15,938 nucleotides of DNA, taken from Candidatus Thorarchaeota archaeon (lineage in GTDB: Archaea > Asgardarchaeota > Thorarchaeia > Thorarchaeales > Thorarchaeaceae). The stretch is from contig JAEOSL010000083.1 of assembly GCA_016840385.1 (NCBI GenBank), positions 1 through 15,938 on the forward strand. Direction: 5' to 3'. This document shows positions 6,578 through 14,520 of the stretch, one piece after another. A program made the translations under genes and the position numbers. The first letter of the stretch is position 1. Each line of letters starts with the position of its first letter. Under the pieces are notes generated by a model. The model did not search any database. It had not been told where the DNA came from and was given only the letters and a program-made list of their open reading frames with translations.

Positions 6578-9265
6578 TTGGATTCACACGGATGGAGGCG
6601 AGAACTCGACAAATTCGCCGAATTGAAAGGAATACTTGTTTCAGTTAATCCTGCAATGGAGGAACAGTCAAATCGTCAGGTTCGACATTTATACGATATT
6701 TTTGCGAACCTAAGCAAGTTTGAGAATGATCTAACAACAGCAGGTTTCACGAAAAAAGGAAAGATAAAGAAAGAAGTGGAAAAATCAGCTAGTGAACTTG
6801 AAGACGCGTTCATGCGTGCAACAAGAGATTTTGCTGAACACTTCAGAAAGGAACAGAAGGATGTAATTGCGATTGCTCCTAAACTTCAAGAGATAAAACC
6901 AGCTGAAACTAAGGCAATCACTGCCATCAGCTTCCCAGGAGTTGGTGCAGGTGATTTGAAGGACTTTGAGAAGTTACTTGAATTCGCTAAAGCATTCGCA
7001 AACGTACACGCAGGTATTTACGGAGACGTAAGTCGTCAGGTGAAATCCACTCTGGATGAGAACAAGGCTATTGTGGAAACTTATGAAAGACATATCACCA
7101 TTGACAAGGGCGAAGTCGCTACTACAGTTGCAAATGATGATGTAGTCGATCTATCAATGAAAGACCTGATTATTCTCAATGATAAACTAAATGAGGATAA
7201 GACGTACCTTGATGGTCGTAAGGATGAGGTAAGTAGGTTACTTGGAACTTCTTTAGTTAGCGATACTGGCTCCCTACAAGCTTCTGTTGAAACTGCATCA
7301 AGATTGGGTCTAGAGCTACCTATGGAATTCTCACAAAAGCTCAGGATTCTCCAAAGAGATGCTGGAAAGGCTAATACACTAACAGACTTGGTAAGTCTTG
7401 AAAATCAATTACACACCTCCAAGGTCAAACTTGCCAATATGCTCCGTGACAAAATCATCAACATCAAACACGAGGTTACTCAGAAGATTGTTGATGGAGG
7501 AATTCCAACTACTTCAGATGTTATCCCAACTCCACCAGAAGTAAGTGTTGAAGGAGAAGGTGTTGCAGGATTACTATCAAGCTATCAACGTATGGTTGAG
7601 TGGGAAGGTCAGGTCAAGATAGCTCTACGTGAGCAAGTGATGGAACTTCTTGACGACGTTGAGAAGGCTACTGATGTTCCAGAAGATACTGGAATTAAAG
7701 ACGTAGATGCGGTTCGTCAGTTCATTGCAGAGTCCAAGAAGACACTCAAGGATACAGAAGTTGATGAGATGGTTAGGATCTATCTCAAGGCTTCAGGTAT
7801 GAATGACGATTACAAGAAGAATATCACTGAGAGCATTCGCTCCTACCTCGGTCGTTTCAACGAGCTTGCTACCTCAGCTGATAGAGTTTTAGATTATGCG
7901 CAACTCAGTAAGAAAGCACCAAAGGTAGAGGAGCTTGAAGGAGGGATAACTTACCTCCTCGAATCACTTGCAAACTTACGAACTGCTGTTGAAAGCGGTG
8001 TAGCAACCTTTAGGGATGCTTGTCAGCAAGAAATCGATGCAATCGTTCAAGACTTGCAGACAATCAAACCTGCCTATGCTGAGATATTCCTACCAATCAT
8101 TGTTGACCTCGATGGTGGAGCAAGTAGAATTCAGAAGATGGATGATTTCTCAGAAATCAAATCAGAGATGCGTACCATCAAAGAAACCATGCTAGCAAAG
8201 GCTAATGATTCACTAGAAAACCTACGCTACAGATTAGGAGTTAAGATACGACTAGCTGCTGCGAAACTAATGGGTGCAGGAGTCGAGATCCCTCCAGAGG
8301 TTCAAGAGGCAATAAGTGAACTCAACAGTGTTTCAATTGCAGCTGACAATGTCTTTGGTTTACCAGCAATTGCACGAAAGATGGTTGAAATTTACGAGAA
8401 GAAGATCTCATCCAAGGTCATCGTTCAATTGGATGCGGAGGTTGATTCTCTCACAATTTCTCTTGAAAAAGCTCAGAGTATTGGAGTCAAAGTTGGTAAA
8501 GAGCTGAAGTTGCTCGAAGGGATGAAATCCAAACCACCTCAAGAACTTGAAGATGCAGCTGATTACTTTGATAGACTGATGAATCTAACAACCTCTCCAA
8601 ATGTGCATAAGAAAATCAGAGAACGTGTTGATGAAGCCTATGAACAAATCAAAAATGCAGTTTCACTGTTTGAAAATCAGGGCATGTCAGAATTTGTAGA
8701 GCGTCTCAAGGCACTCATTGATCAAGTTCCAGCTAAATTAGAAAATGATTCTCCACACGTCAATGAGGCATTAGATGTGTGTTTGACCCTGGCGAATATT
8801 CAAGAAGAAATGCTCACTGTCATCAAGAACATTGCTAATATCAGTGCACAGAAGTATGATACAGAACTCAAGGAAAAGAGTCAGTACATCTCAACTATCG
8901 AAAGAGTCGTTGAGAAATATCCTGATGAATTCAGTAAAATCGTCTTTGACACAAATAAGATGAAGGGACTTGAGTCCACCTTGATAGAGTCAAATGGACT
9001 TGATGAAGCAATAGCTGCTTTCCACGAACTTGAAGGTATGCGAAAGAAGTGGTTAGATCAAGCCGTTGCGATGGATGATTGGCACAAATCATTGAGAATG
9101 TTCATGACAGGATTCAGTGCAAGTGCTAAAGCTGATGATCGCGATAAGTTCCTTGATGATGCCACAAGGAAAATAAGAGAAACCTATTCAAGAGAAGACA
9201 TCAGTTCCTATCTCACTTGGGCAATCAAAGAAACTGCTCAGGCTCTAGTCGATAAGAAGAAGTAA
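6578..9265 (+). CDS. Large all-helical repeat protein, first gene of the GTPase operon
   Basis: Not recognised by family. About 895 residues, almost entirely charged amphipathic helix, with no signal peptide, membrane helix or enzyme motif. Reading by eye, from about residue 104 (numbered from ATG 6563) it is built of degenerate units of 57-76 residues, average about 67, each opening with a short proline- or glycine-containing segment and closing with long helices. The clearest openings are LGLELPMEF (248), GAGVEIPPEV (571), SIGVKVGKEL (639) and KYPDEF (785); weaker ones lie near 311, 370, 444, 501 and 709. This suggests a rod or solenoid resembling spectrin-like proteins in style only. TTG 6578 is chosen because a perfect GGAGGT at 6565-6570 sits seven bases upstream; that GGAGGT would be codons 1-3 of the longer ATG 6563 frame. 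The next gene starts 13 bases after its stop. Probably a structural partner of the GTPase. Confidence 0.8.
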   Translation: MDSHGWRRELDKFAELKGILVSVNPAMEEQSNRQVRHLYDIFANLSKFENDLTTAGFTKKGKIKKEVEKSASELEDAFMRATRDFAEHFRKEQKDVIAIAPKLQEIKPAETKAITAISFPGVGAGDLKDFEKLLEFAKAFANVHAGIYGDVSRQVKSTLDENKAIVETYERHITIDKGEVATTVANDDVVDLSMKDLIILNDKLNEDKTYLDGRKDEVSRLLGTSLVSDTGSLQASVETASRLGLELPMEFSQKLRILQRDAGKANTLTDLVSLENQLHTSKVKLANMLRDKIINIKHEVTQKIVDGGIPTTSDVIPTPPEVSVEGEGVAGLLSSYQRMVEWEGQVKIALREQVMELLDDVEKATDVPEDTGIKDVDAVRQFIAESKKTLKDTEVDEMVRIYLKASGMNDDYKKNITESIRSYLGRFNELATSADRVLDYAQLSKKAPKVEELEGGITYLLESLANLRTAVESGVATFRDACQQEIDAIVQDLQTIKPAYAEIFLPIIVDLDGGASRIQKMDDFSEIKSEMRTIKETMLAKANDSLENLRYRLGVKIRLAAAKLMGAGVEIPPEVQEAISELNSVSIAADNVFGLPAIARKMVEIYEKKISSKVIVQLDAEVDSLTISLEKAQSIGVKVGKELKLLEGMKSKPPQELEDAADYFDRLMNLTTSPNVHKKIRERVDEAYEQIKNAVSLFENQGMSEFVERLKALIDQVPAKLENDSPHVNEALDVCLTLANIQEEMLTVIKNIANISAQKYDTELKEKSQYISTIERVVEKYPDEFSKIVFDTNKMKGLESTLIESNGLDEAIAAFHELEGMRKKWLDQAVAMDDWHKSLRMFMTGFSASAKADDRDKFLDDATRKIRETYSREDISSYLTWAIKETAQALVDKKK

Positions 9266-9278
9266 GGAGAAATAGTCC

Positions 9279-10667
9279 ATGTTAAGAGGCAATTCCGGTA
9301 CGGTAGAGAGTGATGAAACAACTAAGGCTGCAGAAGTATTCGCTATAGGTATAGGCGAATGTGGCAGCAATATTGTGGGCTCATATCTCCAATCAAGTCG
9401 TGACAATAAACTACCATCAAGAGTCCGTGGCTATCTTCTCATCAATACTGATCGAGCAGACCTTACAAAAGTCCGACAGAAGTATGGCATCCCAAAGGAG
9501 AATACTCTCCTCTATGGTGCATCTGAAATCGGTGTCGGTGGTCGTTTCATGGATGGATATAACGCCATCATGGAATCAAAGGATATTATCTTCGACCAGC
9601 TTGCTAACCTTGGTTTTGAAGGAGTTTCAGGCTTCTGTATCTTCACCTCCCTAGGAGGCGGTACAGGTTGTGGTGGAACCCCAGCTATCATTGAGTTACT
9701 CAAACAGAGATTCCAAGAAGAAGAGGGTCGACGAATCTTCGTCTACGTTGTCGGTATTCTACCATTCGAAGGGCAGTCAAGTGAAGCTCTGAACTCGATA
9801 TGGGCGGTTTCCAAACTGCTCCGTGCACAGCTCCAAGAGCGGGGTGCAGATCTTACAATTCTACTTTCTAACAGAACTATGCTGAAGAGAATCTTGCAAT
9901 GGAGAAAGGGTGAATCTGTTGATTATCTTCGCAGAGAACTCGATGTTGATATTGCAGATATCGATTCAATCGAGAAGATGGTTCCATCTACATTAGATGA
10001 AGGTGGCGTAGTCGAATCTCGAACCGAACAGGCGTTCGTTGAGCTTGTAAATCCAATGGCACTCGATGTTGTTGAAGCCATGCTATCACCAGGTGTTTGG
10101 GAGAGTCACAAAGATGTTTTCCCAACAACGGACTTGGCAGACTATTCGAGAAAACTTGATCCTGTAGTAGTACCAGCGCTCTATTCAGATATCGGATTGA
10201 TTCCTGATGCGGGTAGCATGCCAAAGCAGCTCGAGACGATGATCGACTATGCAGTCAAAGAGTGTAGTTACGCAGACGTTGGTGAAGAACCGAACGCTGA
10301 GAGTGTATACTACGTCATGTCAGGACCAAGGAATATTGCTAAAGCAGAATATGGAATGCATGTTAAAGAAGCACTGGACAAGTTCATTGCTCCAGGAGCA
10401 GCTATCACACCATGTTATGTACAATATCACATACCTGATGCAAAAACCGACCTTCTCTTACTTTTAGGATTACCAAAGATACCAGAGCTAGTAACAATCA
10501 TCAATGAGGCAACTCAACTTGTGAACCTTCATAGTGGTTCTTCACCTCTGAAGCAAGGATGGTTTATGAGATCTAAGGGAACCTCAAGGAAAGAACTTGT
10601 TGATGCAATCAATGACTTCCGTGAATTGTTCAGCTACTATATGACACCAGGCGAAACAATGGAATAA
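9279..10667 (+). CDS. Divergent tubulin/FtsZ-superfamily GTPase
   Basis: A 462-residue protein with the GTP-binding loops of the tubulin/FtsZ fold in order: T1 AIGIGECGSNIVGSYL (22-37, between FtsZ GGGGGN and tubulin GQCGN types), T2 LLINTDRADL (53-62), T3 SEIGVGGRFMDG (82-93), T4 FTSLGGGTGCGGTP (122-135, the superfamily signature), T5 YVVGILPFEGQ (156-166), T6 DLTILLSNRTML (191-202), and a T7-like NPMALDVVEAML (258-269). In FtsZ the T7 loop is N-x-D-x-x-D-V; here the asparagine and second aspartate (N258, D263) remain but the first aspartate is M260, so hydrolysis may be slow or altered. An acidic insertion of about 40 residues separates T6 from T7, and the protein is longer than typical FtsZ. 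AAGGAGA precedes ATG 9279. It lies between two helical proteins with 12-13-base gaps. Could belong to a CetZ-like, FtsZ-like or unnamed family; it is not a standard FtsZ. Confidence 0.88.
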   Translation: MLRGNSGTVESDETTKAAEVFAIGIGECGSNIVGSYLQSSRDNKLPSRVRGYLLINTDRADLTKVRQKYGIPKENTLLYGASEIGVGGRFMDGYNAIMESKDIIFDQLANLGFEGVSGFCIFTSLGGGTGCGGTPAIIELLKQRFQEEEGRRIFVYVVGILPFEGQSSEALNSIWAVSKLLRAQLQERGADLTILLSNRTMLKRILQWRKGESVDYLRRELDVDIADIDSIEKMVPSTLDEGGVVESRTEQAFVELVNPMALDVVEAMLSPGVWESHKDVFPTTDLADYSRKLDPVVVPALYSDIGLIPDAGSMPKQLETMIDYAVKECSYADVGEEPNAESVYYVMSGPRNIAKAEYGMHVKEALDKFIAPGAAITPCYVQYHIPDAKTDLLLLLGLPKIPELVTIINEATQLVNLHSGSSPLKQGWFMRSKGTSRKELVDAINDFRELFSYYMTPGETME

Positions 10668-10679
10668 GGTGGTTACAGT

Positions 10680-11750
10680 TTGTCTGAAGACTCATCATTT
10701 CATTTCGAAGACCTGATTGATAGAATGCTGTTGCTAGTTACATTGAATTCAACATTAGTTCATTTTCTACTAAGTTCCCAAGTTGAAGGTAGTATTGATC
10801 CCGATAGGGTCGACTCGCTCACTCAAGGATTACTTAGAACAAGAAAATGGATGGAAGAAGCAACTACAATGAAAGGAGTTCCTCCATCAACACAGAATAT
10901 CTTGAGTCTTATCGTCAAGCGACTATCACAGGTTGAAAGTCTTCTTCCAAAGCTCTCCGACAAAGCCAGACAGGCAGAAGAAAATCCAGCTCAGGAGATA
11001 CTCTCATTCCTTGATGGAGCAAAGGCTCCCACTGGTGCAACCACAACAACACAAACTGGGACTACTACCGCTCCAGCAGAAGCCGAATTAGTACCGCTAG
11101 TTGGAGAAACTGAAATAAAGACGGTGGAAGCATACAGAAAGGTGGATGTAGAAGATGATCAGTTTGGACTGATTGGTCAGATTCAGAGACAGATCCAACA
11201 ATACTCCGCTCGTTGTCACGTAATGTTACCAACATGGTGGTTAGAAGTTCTTCGTGAAATTCATCGATATAAATCAGAATCACCATATCTTGGCGATGTT
11301 ATCGAGCTACCTTCACGAATTCTAGTTAAGATCACTAAATCTTTACTCACAGAAGCACCTGGTGCAAGACTCCTTCAAGATTTGATGAAGTCTCGTCAAC
11401 AGGAGAATTATCTCAATGCCTCGGAACAAGAACGGATTGAGAGAGCTGTGAGCAAGTACTTCCAAGGTCTTGAGGGGATACTCAAAGAACAAGATGTCAA
11501 TGTTCAAGAGAAGATCCTGGAAGCTCAGACAGCCTTTGATGGGTTTGGCTGGGGTGGACCTGAACTTGAGAAACGACTAATCAAGAGATTGAATCAGCAG
11601 TGTGAAGAAGCTCTTCAGAGTGCAGAGTCAGGAAGTGATGTACCACGACAGGTCATCTATGCAGAGATTACAAAGATGCTCTGCAAACTTCAGCATGCTA
11701 TGCTAGCTGAACCAAGACCTCGAGAGATACTTGCTCAGATGAAGCCATAG
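10680..11750 (+). CDS. Unrecognised two-part helical protein, last gene of the GTPase operon
   Basis: No family recognised. 356 residues in two helical parts joined by a flexible linker. Part 1 (1-112) has a hydrophobic helix at 16-32 (MLLLVTLNSTLVHFLLS), perhaps a bundle core or a membrane-contacting helix, followed by helices through LSQVESLLPKLSDKAR. The linker (about 113-136) is rich in Thr, Ala, Pro and Gly. Part 2 (137-356) is predicted helical, with a conserved-looking aromatic patch PTWWLEVLREIHRY (184-197) and GFGWGGPELEKRL (288-300). The start is TTG 10680, with AGGTGG (10667-10672) seven bases upstream; the gap to the GTPase stop is 12 bases, so translation is likely coupled. Linker-joined two-part architecture suits an adaptor, for example between filament and membrane or filament and rod, but this is inference from position only. 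Confidence 0.8.
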   Translation: MSEDSSFHFEDLIDRMLLLVTLNSTLVHFLLSSQVEGSIDPDRVDSLTQGLLRTRKWMEEATTMKGVPPSTQNILSLIVKRLSQVESLLPKLSDKARQAEENPAQEILSFLDGAKAPTGATTTTQTGTTTAPAEAELVPLVGETEIKTVEAYRKVDVEDDQFGLIGQIQRQIQQYSARCHVMLPTWWLEVLREIHRYKSESPYLGDVIELPSRILVKITKSLLTEAPGARLLQDLMKSRQQENYLNASEQERIERAVSKYFQGLEGILKEQDVNVQEKILEAQTAFDGFGWGGPELEKRLIKRLNQQCEEALQSAESGSDVPRQVIYAEITKMLCKLQHAMLAEPRPREILAQMKP

Positions 11751-11791
11751 ATTCCCTACAGACTTGTTGCATAGATTTCATAGGCGCAGTT

Positions 11792-11799
11792 CATATAAG
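11792..11799 (+). promoter_or_regulatory. TATA box of the acyl-CoA synthetase gene
   Basis: CATATAAG lies about 50 bases upstream of ATG 11843, predicting a transcription start near 11820 and a leader of about 23 bases that contains GAGGG at 11832-11836 as ribosome site. It separates this gene from the GTPase operon. Confidence 0.5.
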
Positions 11800-11842
11800 G
11801 GATAGTTACAATTCCGACTCTATTACAACACGAGGGAAAGTA

Positions 11843-13249
11843 ATGTCCAGTCTAAAGACTATGCTAAAACCCAAGGTCACTGCAGTTGTTGGTGTATCTA
11901 CTTCAAATCCATTCTCTCCAGGGAATGTTATTTTCAGAAAACTTGCTTTTGAAAATGGACTACCGACATATCCTATCAATCCGAAGGGAGGAAAGGTAGA
12001 AGGTGTTGATGTTTACAAATCAATTGCAGAAGCTCCAAACGATATCGAACTCGTAGTTATCTCTGTACCAGCCAAGTATGTTTCAGGCGTTTTGGAACAG
12101 TGTGGAGTAAAAGGAATTAAATCTGTAATTGTTGTTTCAGGGGGATTCAGTGAGGTTGGTGATAGTGGAGCAATTCTTCAGACTGAGATAATTGAAATCG
12201 CAAACAAATACAATATCTCAATGGTCGGTCCAAATTGTATCGGAGTATTTGTTCCTGAAACTTTAGACACATTCTTCCTCCCATCAGAACGAGTTGCACG
12301 TTCAAGAAAAGGTCATGCAGCAATCATCTCACAGAGTGGTGGCTGGCTAATAGAAAGATTAGAGGAGTTTGCAGATAGACGAGTTGGCGTAGCAGCTGCA
12401 ATCTCTATTGGTAACGCCGCTCAGACTAAGGTGACAGATTTCATTGAACACTTTGGTAAGGATGATAACGTAAATGTCATCCTATGTTACATTGAAGGTT
12501 TTGGCAAAGGTGAAGGACGGAGATTTGTAGAAGCTTGTAAGAAGATTGCCAAAAAGAAACCTGTAGTAGTTCTAAAAGGTGGTGAGTCTGAAGCTGGACA
12601 CAGAGCAACTCAGAGTCATACTTCTTCGCTAGCTGGTGATCAGGCTGTGGCAAGTGCTGCTTTTAGTCAGTATGGCGTAATTCATGCTAGAGATGAGGAT
12701 GAAGTCATGGCATATGCCAAGATATTCTCATTCAAACCTAAGTATATGAAAAGCGATAGAGTCGGTACACTCTCAGTAAGCGGTGGGCATGGAGTAATTG
12801 CTAGTGATGAGGCTTCACAATATGGAATTGAGTTTCCACCCTTCTCTGAAGAAGAACAAGCAAGGATGAGAGAAGTCATGACTCCTGCGTATCAAGGAAT
12901 CGCTTCATTCAGAAATCCTTGTGACCTGACTGGATCCGCTTCAGATGTTGATTATGAAAAGGTCCTAGACATTATGCTCTCTTTGGATAAGATAGATGCA
13001 GGATTGTTGTTGTTACTACCATATGCTCCAGGTATTTCTCTGCAGATAGGAGCACGAGTTGCTAACGTATCAAAACGTCATCCAAAAGCAGTTGTTGCAT
13101 ATGTTCCGGATCTAGACAAATACGAAGTAATCATACGAGGCTTCGAGCTTAATGGAATTGCTGTGGCTGACACTATAGAAGAAGCAGTTCAGATGCTCAA
13201 TGGTATTCGAACAAGAACAAGGTATTTGCAGAGTATCGGTGCTTGCTAG
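11843..13249 (+). CDS. ADP-forming acyl-CoA (acetyl-CoA) synthetase, alpha subunit
   Basis: Alpha part of the NDP-forming acyl-CoA synthetase, which converts acyl-CoA, ADP and phosphate to acid, CoA and ATP; in many archaea it makes ATP at the end of peptide or sugar fermentation. It has 468 residues in the order CoA-binding domain (TAVVGVSTSNPFSPGNVIF, 13-31), ligase domain with GPNCIG (129-134) and SQSGG (163-167), and a C-terminal flavodoxin-like ligase domain (GTLSVSGGHGVIASDEA). The phosphorylated catalytic histidine is visible as H259 in SHTSSLAGD (258-266), matching the His-T-x-S-L-A-G motif. The ATP-grasp domains are absent, so a separate beta subunit is needed; none is in this window. 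The stop TAG is formed by CTAG at 13246-13249, which also forms the stop of the convergent isomerase gene. Substrate (acetyl, branched or aryl) cannot be told. Confidence 0.9.
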   Translation: MSSLKTMLKPKVTAVVGVSTSNPFSPGNVIFRKLAFENGLPTYPINPKGGKVEGVDVYKSIAEAPNDIELVVISVPAKYVSGVLEQCGVKGIKSVIVVSGGFSEVGDSGAILQTEIIEIANKYNISMVGPNCIGVFVPETLDTFFLPSERVARSRKGHAAIISQSGGWLIERLEEFADRRVGVAAAISIGNAAQTKVTDFIEHFGKDDNVNVILCYIEGFGKGEGRRFVEACKKIAKKKPVVVLKGGESEAGHRATQSHTSSLAGDQAVASAAFSQYGVIHARDEDEVMAYAKIFSFKPKYMKSDRVGTLSVSGGHGVIASDEASQYGIEFPPFSEEEQARMREVMTPAYQGIASFRNPCDLTGSASDVDYEKVLDIMLSLDKIDAGLLLLLPYAPGISLQIGARVANVSKRHPKAVVAYVPDLDKYEVIIRGFELNGIAVADTIEEAVQMLNGIRTRTRYLQSIGAC

Positions 13250-14376
13250 GTTCCTCGTGCAACCTTCTTGAAATCGATATCAAGAGACTTCAATGCTTCG
13301 ACAAGCTTGCCCTTTAGGATAAGTGGTCGTGATGAGAAATCACTCACGCTTTGACATCCATTAAGATACATTGCTACCTTGAGTCCTTCTAGAAATCGTT
13401 CTAACTCAACGACAACATCAAGGGATGATCCGTGAACAGCGGGTCTAAGAACTGGATGAGCTAAACCTGCAGAAATAGCTCCCAAGCTTAGCGCTTTTGC
13501 CACATCCATTCCTGAACGGATACCACCTGTCGCAATCACATCAAGTTCCGTAGAATCAAGAACCATAATGACACTCAGGGCTGTAGGTATTCCCCATGAC
13601 CAGAACTCAAGACCAAGTCGAGCTTTAATTTCATCCTCTTCTTTGAGAGCTCGGAAGTATTCAACAGCAGCCCAACTCGTACCACCGACGCCACCAACAT
13701 CTACACCATCAATACCAATCTCTTCAAGATTACGAGCGACTTCTGATGATATACCAGCACCAGTTTCTTTTGCAATCACAGGAATATCAACTGAGTCAAC
13801 AATAGCAGCGATGCTCTCAACCATACCTTCGGAATTGATATCACCCTCTGGTTGAATTGCTTCCTGCAGAGGATTGAGATGAACTGCGAGAATATCCGCG
13901 TCAATCATCGATACAGCATCAGGCGCAGCCTTCACATGTGTAGCTCCAATATTTGCTATCACTGGAACAGATGGAGCTTTCTCTCGTACGATTCTGAAAG
14001 TATCTGCAAGAGAGGGATCTTCGACTGCAGCTCGTTGACTCCCAACTCCAATTGGAAGACCTAATTCTTCAGCAGCTATTGCAAGCCGTTCGTTGATTCC
14101 ATGCGTATGGGGATGACCACCGGTCATAGCTGCAATAATTAAAGGTGCAGAGGCCTTAAGACCAAAGAAGTTAGTTGTAAGATCGATTTTTTCCATGTCT
14201 ATTTCAGGAAGAGCATTGTGGACAAACTCAATATCCTCAAACATGGCAGATGTTCGACATTGAACATCCTCGTCTAGACAAATCTCAATATGCTCAATCT
14301 TTCTTCGACGGGTCATCGAAGCTTCTGAACTAAGATCCTCTACATCATCGCGGGAGAAAGGTTTGTCATCAACCAA
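13246..14376 (-). CDS. fni: Type 2 isopentenyl-diphosphate delta-isomerase (FMN-dependent)
   Basis: FMN- and NADPH-dependent TIM-barrel enzyme interconverting isopentenyl and dimethylallyl diphosphate, giving precursors of archaeal lipid chains. Numbered from the chosen start (376 residues): RRRKIEHIEICL (23-34), AAMTGGHPH (82-90), GVGSQRAAVEDP (110-121), IANIGA (140-145), the signature VHLNPLQEAIQPEGD (165-179) with the histidine, asparagine, glutamine and metal-binding glutamate, and the C-terminal FMN-phosphate motif TGGIRSGMDVAKAL. TTG 14376 is chosen because a perfect GGAGGT (14388-14383 on the minus strand) is six bases upstream; the longer ATG 14439 frame adds residues atypical of the family, and the internal ATG 14316 lacks an SD. 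It is convergent with the acyl-CoA synthetase, sharing the 4-base CTAG stop overlap, and divergent from the membrane-protein gene. Confidence 0.94.
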   Translation of the reverse strand: MVDDKPFSRDDVEDLSSEASMTRRRKIEHIEICLDEDVQCRTSAMFEDIEFVHNALPEIDMEKIDLTTNFFGLKASAPLIIAAMTGGHPHTHGINERLAIAAEELGLPIGVGSQRAAVEDPSLADTFRIVREKAPSVPVIANIGATHVKAAPDAVSMIDADILAVHLNPLQEAIQPEGDINSEGMVESIAAIVDSVDIPVIAKETGAGISSEVARNLEEIGIDGVDVGGVGGTSWAAVEYFRALKEEDEIKARLGLEFWSWGIPTALSVIMVLDSTELDVIATGGIRSGMDVAKALSLGAISAGLAHPVLRPAVHGSSLDVVVELERFLEGLKVAMYLNGCQSVSDFSSRPLILKGKLVEALKSLDIDFKKVARGT

Positions 14377-14382
14377 TACTCT

Positions 14383-14388
14383 ACCTCC
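14383..14388 (-). promoter_or_regulatory. Shine-Dalgarno site of fni
   Basis: ACCTCC on the plus strand is GGAGGT on the minus strand, six bases before TTG 14376. It decides the start and makes the upstream in-frame ATG at 14439 unlikely. Confidence 0.65.
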
Positions 14389-14480
14389 ATGGATATACTG
14401 AGAATCATAGCCAATACGCAGATAGCACTTGCGGTGCAACTCGCATCACTTTTTTTTCAATACTTGCGCGATACAAAGCC

Positions 14481-14487
14481 TTTATTC
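14481..14487 (+). promoter_or_regulatory. TATA-like box of the membrane-protein gene
   Basis: TTTATTC within GCCTTTATTCAATATTC predicts a transcription start near 14509, about 12 bases before ATG 14521. This favours 14521 over the in-frame ATG 14389, which lies upstream of the promoter and abuts the fni ribosome site. Confidence 0.4.
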
Positions 14488-14520
14488 AATATTCTACATC
14501 AAAAATACTCAGTGACAAAG

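Noticed and set aside
9279..10667. Calling the GTPase simply FtsZ
   Set aside because: T1 loop (GECGSN), T7 loop (first aspartate lost), insertion before T7 and total length all differ from FtsZ; only superfamily membership is supported.
14450..14457. Run of eight T's as a plus-strand terminator
   Set aside because: No plus-strand gene ends just upstream; the run lies in the divergent region between fni and the membrane-protein gene.
14389..14520. Longer start (ATG 14389) for the membrane protein, adding 44 residues
   Set aside because: This segment overlaps the fni ribosome site and contains the predicted promoter; ATG 14521 begins a clean charged N-terminus.
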